Assembly: GCA_937892955.1 (NCBI GenBank)
Contig: CALBKH010000116.1
Coordinates: 1 to 60,616, forward strand
DNA from: an uncultured Alphaproteobacteria bacterium
Lineage (GTDB): Bacteria > Pseudomonadota > Alphaproteobacteria > Rhizobiales > Ancalomicrobiaceae
DNA: 60,616 nt
Reading direction: 5' to 3'
Below the pieces are notes generated by a model. It was not told the origin of the DNA. It worked only from the letters and a program-made list of their open reading frames with translations, and made no database searches. Made by a program: the position numbers and the translations under genes. Below, piece after piece: positions 53,115-60,616 of this stretch (its first letter is position 1; each line of letters opens with the position of its first letter).

Positions 53115-54599
53115 TCAACGCGCCGCCGTTCCCGGAACGATGCGGATACCGGGGCGCGGGGCCTCGGCCTCCGCGGCCGGACGTGGTCTCGGCATCGGCC
53201 GGGGCACGGGAGCCGGTGGAGCCGCCGGACGAGCCGCCTGGGCGCGCCCTTCGGCCGCCGTCGATTTCGGCTGGGGGGGCGGGGGCGCCGCCGCGGCCTG
53301 GGTCGCCGGTGTCGGCGCCGCGGCGCGCGCCTCCGGCGAAGCCTTGAGCACGTCGGCGCGCACCGGCCGCGGCGGCGCGAACAGGAAGCCCTGGCCGTAG
53401 CGCACGCCGAAATCGAGCACGTCGACGACGTCCGCCTCGCGTTCGACATGGTCGGCGATCAGTTCCATGCCGAAGCGCTGGAAATAGTCGGCGAGATCGG
53501 CCGCATGGATGTCGGTGCCGAGATCGCCGGAACGGCCGAGCAGTCGGTCGGTGGTGATCTTCACATAGCGGAAGCCGAGGTCGGCGAGGTTCTGGAAGCT
53601 GATCTTCAGATCCGACACCTGATCGATCGAGAAGCGGAAGCCGAGCCCCCGCAACAGCCTGAGCCCTTCCGTCTCGATCGGCCCCATGTTGCGCACCGAG
53701 GCGTGCGGGAACTCCAGTACCAGCATGTCGCGCAGATCGCGATTGGACTCGAGCTGGCGGACGAAGTCCTCGAAGAAGGCGCTGTCGCCGAGGCTCGCCG
53801 GCGACAGGTTGAGGAAGATCCCCACCTCCTTGGAGCGCGTCGCCAGACGGCGCAGGATCTGCACCGTCTTCATCAGGATCTGCTGGTCGATCACCGTGAC
53901 GTAGCCGTGCGATTCCGCGATCGGGATATAGTCGGAGGGGTGGATCGTCTCGCCGTCGTCGCTTCTCAGCCGCGTCAGGCATTCGTAGAAGCGCACCTTG
54001 CGCTGCGGCAGGGTGACGATCGGCTGGAGGTGCAGGTCGATCCGTTCCGCATCGATCGCCCCGCGGACCAGGGCGAGGAACCCGTCGGCGCCGAGATGGG
54101 CGAAGCGATCCGGCACCAGCGGCGACACGCCCTCCGGTCGCGGTTCGATCGCGCCCCGCCGGCTCGGGGCCGCCTCCCCGCCGCGCGAGGCCGGCGACCG
54201 GCTCTCCGCCACCGCGATCTCGAGGTCGGCGACCGTCTCGATCACCTGGCGGGTGAGCGTCCCGATCACCTCGACCTCGGCGACGATCTGTTCGAACTCG
54301 TCGCGATGACGCCGGGCGCCACCGTCCTCGACCGCCCCCAGACGCCGCTCGATCGCGGTGATGTCGCCCTCGATCTCGGTCATGCGGCGCGCCAGCGTGG
54401 AGAAACGCGCCTCGGTGTCGCGTCGGCCGCGACGCCTGAGCCCGTCGAGACGCAGCAACACCAGCACCGAGAACACCACCACCGCGGTCGCCACGGCGCT
54501 GCCGATGGCGACGTCGAAGCGATAATGCGCGATCACCCCGACCGACGCGGCGACGATCGGGATGCAGATCGCGATGAACAGATCGGCGAGGCGGTGCAT
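53115..54599 (-). CDS. Membrane-anchored degenerate EAL-domain protein, TipF-like
   Basis: 494 residues: two N-terminal hydrophobic helices (~6-50), a coiled-coil stretch (~60-130), an EAL domain (~185-430) and a Pro/Ala-rich tail. The EAL catalytic signatures are degraded: ECLTR for EALxR, EFPHAS for the ELTES-type Glu, SIDQVSD for the DDFG motif, ADHVE for EGVE. Hence probably a c-di-GMP receptor, not a phosphodiesterase. The layout matches Caulobacter TipF, a flagellar assembly factor, and cheY/cheZ lie next door. Confidence 0.75.
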   Translation of the reverse strand: MHRLADLFIAICIPIVAASVGVIAHYRFDVAIGSAVATAVVVFSVLVLLRLDGLRRRGRRDTEARFSTLARRMTEIEGDITAIERRLGAVEDGGARRHRDEFEQIVAEVEVIGTLTRQVIETVADLEIAVAESRSPASRGGEAAPSRRGAIEPRPEGVSPLVPDRFAHLGADGFLALVRGAIDAERIDLHLQPIVTLPQRKVRFYECLTRLRSDDGETIHPSDYIPIAESHGYVTVIDQQILMKTVQILRRLATRSKEVGIFLNLSPASLGDSAFFEDFVRQLESNRDLRDMLVLEFPHASVRNMGPIETEGLRLLRGLGFRFSIDQVSDLKISFQNLADLGFRYVKITTDRLLGRSGDLGTDIHAADLADYFQRFGMELIADHVEREADVVDVLDFGVRYGQGFLFAPPRPVRADVLKASPEARAAAPTPATQAAAAPPPPQPKSTAAEGRAQAARPAAPPAPVPRPMPRPRPAAEAEAPRPGIRIVPGTAAR

Positions 54600-54870
54600 G
54601 GAACGAACCGGTGAGGACACACGCGACCGGCCCGTCGGCCGATCGCGAAGCGGATCGCCGCACCATGCCTGATTCACGCCGTCGAGGCCAAGCGATCGCC
54701 GCCCGAGGCGACGCGGACGGCGGAGGTTTTCCACGAAGACCGGCCGTATCGATCGCGCAGAGGTGATCGCCGCGCCGCTCCGCCGCCTTGACCGCACCTC
54801 GGGCGCTTCCCCAAATGCACCGGAAGAGCGCCGGTTCGCGCCGATCCGGCCGTCGAAGAGGATCTTTGCG

Positions 54871-55065
54871 ATGATCACCCTGAACGTCGAAGGCATGACC
54901 TGCATGGGCTGCGTCGCCAGCGTCGAGAGCGCGCTGAAGAAGGCCGATCCGTCGGCGAAGGTCGCCGTCGACCTGCCCACCGGCAAGGTCGACGTCGACG
55001 GCGCGTTGAGTTTCGAGGCGGCCAAGGACGTCATCGAGGCGACCGGTTTCGACGTCAGGGGCTGA
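54871..55065 (+). CDS. Heavy-metal-associated domain protein, CopZ-like copper chaperone
   Basis: 64 residues, one HMA ferredoxin-like fold with the metal site MTCMGC, preceded by ITLNVEG and followed by SVESALKKADPSAKVAVDL. Likely a cytosolic Cu(I) chaperone. ATG 54871 with GAGG upstream; an upstream in-frame extension to 54763 is not conserved-looking. No copper ATPase is adjacent; FixI at 14.2 kb is the only one in the window. Confidence 0.88.
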   Translation: MITLNVEGMTCMGCVASVESALKKADPSAKVAVDLPTGKVDVDGALSFEAAKDVIEATGFDVRG

Positions 55066-55240
55066 ACGCGAAACCCGTCGCGGCGGTCGGTCGAACGTCG
55101 GTTTCCGATGCGGCGACGGAACCCGGACGGGGCGTGCGGCGTTGCCGTCGCGCCGACCCTTGCGGTGGCCATGAAAGGCGATTGCGTCGGGCATCGAAGG
55201 GTGGCATGACGCGACGCCACACCCGCCGGATTCCGCCCCG

Positions 55241-56998
55241 ATGAGCTTCTTTCGCGTCTATCTCCGCGCCCTCGGCCTCGTCGGGCCGGACAAGGGCCTC
55301 GCCCTCGGCCTCGCCTTCTCCGGCGTCGTCCTCGCCTTCCTCGGTTTCGCCGAGCCGATCCTGTTCGGCAAGGTGGTCGACGCACTGACCAACGACCGCC
55401 CGGCGATGGGCATCGTCGGGGTGTGGGCCGGCCTCGGCTTCGTCGGCATCGCTGCCGGCATCTTCGTCGCGCTCCACGCCGACCGCCTCGCCCACCGCCG
55501 CCGGCTCGAGGTGATGAAGTCGTTCTTCGAACACGTCATCCAACTGCCCGCCTCGTTCCATTCCGACGAACAGTCCGGCCGCCTCATCGCGGTGATGCTG
55601 CGCGGCACCGATCACCTGTTCTCGCTCCTGCTCTCGGTCTTCCGCGAGCACCTGACCGGCATCGTCATGCTCCTCACCCTGGTGCCGGTGGCGATCTGGA
55701 TGAACTGGCGCATGGGTCTGCTGCTCCTCGGCCTGATGGTGATCTACACCTCGCTGTCCGTGGTGGTGGTCAGAAAGACCCGGTTCGGCCAGGAACGCGC
55801 CGAGACCTACCACTCCGAGCTCTCCGGCCGTGTCGTCGACGTCATCGGCAACGTCTCGGTGGTGCAGTCCTTCACCCGCCTGCAGGAGGAGGCGCGGGCG
55901 CTGCAGGGCATCATGGGCAATCTCATCGCGGCGCAGTTCCCGGTGCTGAACTGGTGGGCGCTCGCCTCGATCCTGACCAAGGCGGCGGCGACCATCACCA
56001 TCGTCTCGCTCTTCGCTCTCGGCACCTCGCTCCACGCCAAAGGCGAGATCACCGTCGGCGAGATCGTCTCCTACGTCGGCTTCGCCACCATGCTGATCGG
56101 CCGGCTCGACCAGCTCACCCACTTCCTGTCGAGCCTCGTCTTCGACGCCGCCGGTATGCGCCAGTTCTTCGCCGTGCTCGATCAGACCTCGACACTGGTG
56201 GAGAAGCCGAACGCCCCGGCCCTGAAGGTCGAAGGCGGCCGCGTCGTCTTCGAATCCGTGAGCTTCACGTATCCGAAGTCGAACTCGGGCATCTTCGACG
56301 TCTCCTTCGTCGCCGAGCCCGGCGAGACGGTGGCGATCGTCGGCCCGACCGGCTCGGGCAAGTCGACGGCGCTGGCGCTCTTGCAGCGTGCCCGCGACCC
56401 CGACGCCGGCCGGGTCACCATCGACGGCCAGGACCTGCGCGACGTGACGATCGACAGTATCCGCCGCTCGATCGGCGTGGTCTTCCAGGATCCCGGCCTG
56501 TTCGACCGCTCGATCGCCGAGAACCTGCGCATCGGCAAGCCCGACGCCACCGACGACGAGATCCGCCACGCCGCCGCTCTCGCCGAAGCCGACGGCTTCA
56601 TCGAGAACAAATCCGGCGGCTACGACACCCGCGCCGGCGAACGCGGGCGCGGGCTTTCGGGCGGCGAGCGCCAGCGCCTCGCCATCGCCCGTGCGGTGCT
56701 GAAGAACGCCCCCATCCTCATCCTCGACGAGGCGACCTCGGCGCTCGACAACGAGACCGAGCTGAAGATCAAGCGGGCGCTCGACAAGCTGGCGCGCGAC
56801 CGCACCACCTTCGTCATCGCCCACCGCCTCTCCACCGTCCGCTCCGCCGACAAGATCCTCTACATGGAGGCCGGCCGCATCCTCGAGGTCGGCAAGTTCG
56901 ACGCCCTGGTCGCCGAGGGCGGCCGCTTCGCCGATCTGGTCGCGGCGGGCGAGTTGAAGGACGAGGAAGAGGAAGAAGCGGCGGCCTCGCCGGGGTGA
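55241..56998 (+). CDS. ndvA: ABC exporter of cyclic beta-1,2-glucan (NdvA/ChvA)
   Basis: 585-residue half-transporter with six N-terminal helices and one ATPase domain: Walker A GPTGSGKST, Q-loop VVFQDPGLFD, signature LSGGERQRLAIA, Walker B ILILDEATSALD, H-loop IAHRLSTV. The N-terminus MSFFRVYLRALGLVGPDKGL and FAEPILFGKVVDAL match NdvA/ChvA, which exports cyclic beta-1,2-glucan to the periplasm. The C-terminus is acidic. Other lipid/glucan exporters remain possible. Confidence 0.9.
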   Translation: MSFFRVYLRALGLVGPDKGLALGLAFSGVVLAFLGFAEPILFGKVVDALTNDRPAMGIVGVWAGLGFVGIAAGIFVALHADRLAHRRRLEVMKSFFEHVIQLPASFHSDEQSGRLIAVMLRGTDHLFSLLLSVFREHLTGIVMLLTLVPVAIWMNWRMGLLLLGLMVIYTSLSVVVVRKTRFGQERAETYHSELSGRVVDVIGNVSVVQSFTRLQEEARALQGIMGNLIAAQFPVLNWWALASILTKAAATITIVSLFALGTSLHAKGEITVGEIVSYVGFATMLIGRLDQLTHFLSSLVFDAAGMRQFFAVLDQTSTLVEKPNAPALKVEGGRVVFESVSFTYPKSNSGIFDVSFVAEPGETVAIVGPTGSGKSTALALLQRARDPDAGRVTIDGQDLRDVTIDSIRRSIGVVFQDPGLFDRSIAENLRIGKPDATDDEIRHAAALAEADGFIENKSGGYDTRAGERGRGLSGGERQRLAIARAVLKNAPILILDEATSALDNETELKIKRALDKLARDRTTFVIAHRLSTVRSADKILYMEAGRILEVGKFDALVAEGGRFADLVAAGELKDEEEEEAAASPG

Positions 56999-57072
56999 GG
57001 GGTGGAAGGACGTCTCACGTCGCCGATCGTCTCACGGCGGGCGGCGGCGCCCGCACTCGACGGTCTCGAGAT

Positions 57073-57183
57073 CCGTCATCCCCGGCCGAAGCGAAGCGGA
57101 GGGGAAGGGGATCCATCGATTTTTTCAGGGAGTTGCGAGGCGGATGGATCCCCTTCCCTCGCTTCGCTCGCCGGGGATGACGG
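57073..57183. repeat. Large inverted repeat in the gap after ndvA
   Basis: Left arm CCGTCATCCCCGGCCGAAGC then GAAGCGGAGGGGAAGGGGAT (57073-57118); right arm ATCCCCTTCCCTCGCTTCGC then TCGCCGGGGATGACGG (to 57183). The loop carries GATTTTTTCAGGG. A dispersed repeat type common in alphaproteobacteria and also able to act as a terminator. It sits in the 371-bp gap 56999-57369; the rest shows nothing. Confidence 0.8.
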
Positions 57184-57369
57184 CGGTGCGGGTGGCGGCG
57201 AATTCGCCCTCTGCGAGTCCCGATCTGCCGCCACCGACCCCGATGACGGCCGATCGCTAAAACTCTAACGATCCTCCGAACCGGATCTTCGCATCCCTCT
57301 GCTAGTGACGACGGACCTCGGCCGCGTGTGCCCACGCGGCTTCCGTCGATCTCGAGCAACGGGTCCCGC

Positions 57370-57957
57370 ATGGCTTCGGTTTCCTCCACCTCGTCCTCGC
57401 CCTTCGGCGCCGCCGATGACGTCCTCGCCGGCGCCTTCGTCGCCACCACCTCGGACCGTGACGACTGGCGCCCCGCGCCGATCACGCCGGCGTGGGTCCG
57501 CGAAGGCCGGCCACTCGCCCGCTTCGTGCCGCTCGCCCGCGGCCGCGACGATCTCGGCTCGACGACGCTGTGGGACTGCACCGACGGCACCTTCGACTGG
57601 ACCTTCGTCTGGGACGAGACCGTCCACATCCTCGAAGGCGCCGTCACCGTGACCCTGCCCACCGGCGAGGTGCACCGGCTGACCGCAGGCTCAGTCGCCT
57701 TCTTCCCGGCCGGGTCCACGGCGGTGTGGAAGGTCGAGGGCTATGTCCGCAAACTCGCCGTCTGCCGCCGCGCCTATCCCGGCCCGCTCGCCCGCGCCGT
57801 GGCGCTCGCCCGCCGCGCCAAGTACGGCCTCGCCGCGGCCAAGGCCGGCGCCTCTGATTGGTTCGCCCCCGTCTCGGCGGCGGCGCGCCTGCGTTTCGGC
57901 GCCGCTGCCGCGCTCGGCCTGTGGATCGGCCTCGACCTCGTCCTCGACTTCGTCTGA
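57370..57957 (+). CDS. Cupin-domain protein with C-terminal membrane segment
   Basis: 195 residues. A cupin beta-barrel of the DUF861 type is recognisable: TTLWDCTDGTFDWTFVWDET, VHILEGAVTVTLPTGEVHRL, GSVAFFPAGSTAVWKVEGYV and KLAVCRR. The C-terminal ~25 residues (FGAAAALGLWIGLDLVLDFV) form a probable membrane helix, unusual for this family. DUF861 includes ureidoglycine aminohydrolases, but nothing else ties this gene to the purine island 18 kb away. Ribosome site weak; start is the ATG at 57370. Confidence 0.78.
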   Translation: MASVSSTSSSPFGAADDVLAGAFVATTSDRDDWRPAPITPAWVREGRPLARFVPLARGRDDLGSTTLWDCTDGTFDWTFVWDETVHILEGAVTVTLPTGEVHRLTAGSVAFFPAGSTAVWKVEGYVRKLAVCRRAYPGPLARAVALARRAKYGLAAAKAGASDWFAPVSAAARLRFGAAAALGLWIGLDLVLDFV

Positions 57958-57980
57958 GCGCCCGGCGCGACGCGCCACGA

Positions 57981-58012
57981 CCCCGCCCGCCGGAGCGATC
58001 CGGCGGGCGGGG
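57981..58012 (+). terminator. Hairpin after the cupin gene
   Basis: CCCCGCCCGCCGGA / TCCGGCGGGCGGGG, perfect 14-bp stem, GCGA loop, no T-run. Confidence 0.6.
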
Positions 58013-58086
58013 CCGCATCGCGCTCCCGCGTCGTCGCCGGAGCCGTCGCGCCTTCACCCTTTCCGACCTTCGTCGATGCGTTCGCC

Positions 58087-58154
58087 TTGACAGCGCCGAC
58101 GCGCGTCCCTATCTCGGCGACAGTCCTCTGGCACTCGTCTCGGATGAGTGCCAG
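58087..58154 (+). promoter_or_regulatory. groESL promoter with CIRCE operator
   Basis: TTGACA (58087-58092), 17 bp, TATCTC (58110-58115) is a good vegetative promoter that also fits the alphaproteobacterial RpoH pattern (CTTGACA...CCCTATCT). CTGGCACTC-N9-GAGTGCCAG (58128-58154) is a CIRCE element, the HrcA repressor site, just downstream of the expected transcript start. Confidence 0.92.
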
Positions 58155-58256
58155 CAGGCACGATTTCCCGGCGCTCGCGCGCCCGTCCGCTCCCGACGAG
58201 GGAGGCGGGAGGGGCGAGGGGGCCGCTTCAACCCGCCCACGAGAGGAAATTCTCCC

Positions 58257-58550
58257 ATGGCCACTTCCTTCCGTCCGCTGCACGACCGCGTCGTCGTCGA
58301 GCGCATCGAAGCCGAGCAGAAGACCGCCGGCGGCATCATCATCCCCGACACCGCCAAGGAAAAGCCCCAGGAGGGCAAGGTCCTGGCCGTCGGCCCGGGC
58401 GCCCGTGACGATGCCGGCAAGCTCGTTCCGCTCGACGTCAAGGTCGGCGACCGCGTGCTCTTCGGCAAGTGGTCCGGCACCGAGGTGAAGATCGACGGCA
58501 AGGATCTCCTGATCATGAAGGAGAGCGACATCATGGGCATCGTCGGCTGA
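58257..58550 (+). CDS. groES: Co-chaperonin GroES
   Basis: 97-residue GroES, full length. FRPLHDRVVVERIEAEQKTA, the mobile-loop GGIIIPDTAKEKPQ, GKVLAVGPGARDD and VLFGKWSGTEVKIDGKD are typical. Forms the heptameric lid of GroEL. GAGAGGAAAT precedes the ATG; CIRCE-controlled promoter upstream. The next gene in the operon is an unrecognised small ORF, then groEL. Confidence 0.98.
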   Translation: MATSFRPLHDRVVVERIEAEQKTAGGIIIPDTAKEKPQEGKVLAVGPGARDDAGKLVPLDVKVGDRVLFGKWSGTEVKIDGKDLLIMKESDIMGIVG

Positions 58551-58575
58551 GCCGACCGAACCCGAGGCGACGGAC

Positions 58576-58734
58576 ATGCCCGGCACCCCAGGAAACCCGA
58601 TCGTCACCCAGGAGTGGCAGATCGCACTGGTTCTGATCGCCGGCTTCGCCGTCGCCTACCTGCTTCATCGTATTGCCCGTCGCATGGCCGCGAAGGAACG
58701 CTCGAGCCGCCGCGACGACCGAGGAGAAGATTGA
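58576..58734 (+). CDS. Small single-span membrane protein between groES and groEL
   Basis: A 52-residue ORF, MPGTPGNPIVTQEWQIALVL continuing IAGFAVAYLLHRIARRMAAK then a charged tail. One hydrophobic helix (residues ~15-30) is followed by a strongly basic segment, so N-out/C-in orientation is likely. GAGG lies 8 nt upstream of its ATG; its stop is one base before the groEL ATG and the groEL ribosome site (GAGGAG) lies inside it. Third positions are mostly G/C, as in neighbours. No family recognised; may be real or chance. Confidence 0.5.
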   Translation: MPGTPGNPIVTQEWQIALVLIAGFAVAYLLHRIARRMAAKERSSRRDDRGED

Positions 58735-58735
58735 A

Positions 58736-60360
<1,625 letters not shown>

Positions 60361-60379
<19 letters not shown>

Positions 60380-60616
60380 TCGAAGATCGGAAGTCCATGA
60401 GAGCCGCCCATGGGTAGAATGTGGCGAAGTCGGGCGGGCCCGACTTCGCTGGGCGGCATGGACTTCTGATCCGCGCCTGCGCTCGAAAAGTTGCAGACTT
60501 TTCGGAACAGCGCCGGCGCAGAAGGGATCGGAAGTCCATGAGAGCCGCCCATGGGTAGAATGTGGCGAAGTCGGGCGGGCCCGACTTCGCTGGGCGGCAT
60601 GGACTTCTGATCGAAG
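60361..60616 (+). repeat. Tandem duplication of the groEL tail and terminator
   Basis: Unit 1 is 60361-60450 (90 bp), unit 2 is 60451-60591 (141 bp) and a third copy starts at 60592 and runs off the window. Each begins GGGCGGCATGGACTTCTGAT; 66 bp of hairpin sequence (60385-60450 and 60526-60591) are identical. Unit 2 has an extra ~54 bp with its own dyad CGAAAAGT/ACTTTTCG (60484-60504). Confidence 0.85.
60367..60449 (+). terminator. Double hairpin at the groEL 3' end
   Basis: CATGGACTTC (60367-60376, the last groEL codons) pairs with GAAGTCCATG (60390-60399); the adjacent GCGAAGTCGGG / CCCGACTTCGC (60424-60449) is a perfect 11-bp stem. Termination is inferred. Confidence 0.6.

Noticed and set aside
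54785..54815. TTGACC with a 19-bp spacer upstream of the copper chaperone, suggesting a CueR promoter
   Set aside because: The required dyad (ACCTTCC...GGAAGGT type) is not present, and the -10 match is poor.
57370..57957. Cupin as the missing ureide-pathway enzyme
   Set aside because: Only the broad DUF861 fold supports it; it is 18 kb from the purine island, so no function is assigned.

Overview
The window (about 60.6 kb, very GC-rich, genes packed on both strands) looks like chromosome of an aerobic or microaerobic alphaproteobacterium of the Hyphomicrobiales (Rhizobiales). Evidence: a haem-PAS FixL with FixJ and FixK, a complete ccoNOQP-ccoGHIS (fixNOQP-fixGHIS) cbb3 oxidase locus, a C4-pathway 5-aminolevulinate synthase (HemA), an NdvA/ChvA-type cyclic beta-glucan exporter, a CIRCE-controlled groESL and dispersed palindromic repeats of rhizobial type. 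The genus cannot be fixed from sequence alone; a Pleomorphomonas-like lineage would fit but is a guess.

Region 1 (0.2-20 kb), low-oxygen respiration and haem: aminotransferase, fixL, fixJ, a stand-alone receiver, fixK (with a FixJ-box-like site), ybaK, hemN, ccoNOQP, ccoGHIS, then a compact four-gene operon (arsR-type regulator, small membrane/coiled-coil protein, DUF3817 protein, HemJ/CopD-like protein), then hemA. Perfect FixK/FNR boxes (TTGAC-N4-ATCAA) lie upstream of hemN, ccoN and hemA, so the simplest reading is oxygen -> FixL -> FixJ -> FixK -> cbb3 oxidase plus haem supply.

Region 2 (20-39.3 kb): a receiver protein, a short MurJ-like flippase, then a purine catabolism island: LysR regulator, uraH, xdhABC, a BMP-type purine/nucleoside ABC transporter (ATPase, two permeases, binding protein), membrane urate hydroxylase puuD, uraD, allantoate amidohydrolase, guanine deaminase and an M20 hydrolase. 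Most genes overlap or abut. Together they would take guanine/xanthine to allantoin and allantoate to ureidoglycolate or ureidoglycine; no allantoinase is present in the window.

Region 3 (39.4-51.5 kb), mostly minus strand: an M16 protease/pseudoprotease pair, a lipoprotein, lspA, ileS (with an unusual 51-codon low-GC in-frame insertion), a small helical protein, an aldo/keto reductase, an EamA exporter, ribF and a MaoC-type hydratase.

Region 4 (51.7-60.6 kb): cheY, cheZ, a degenerate EAL (TipF-like) protein, a copper-chaperone-like HMA protein, ndvA, a cupin, then groES, an unrecognised 52-codon membrane ORF and groEL. The window ends in tandem copies of the groEL 3' end and its terminator hairpins.

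The observations I rate most interesting are the foreign-looking insertion in ileS, the small membrane ORF between groES and groEL, the groEL-tail tandem repeats, the ArsR/DUF3817/HemJ-like operon, and a family of triple-hairpin intergenic repeats.
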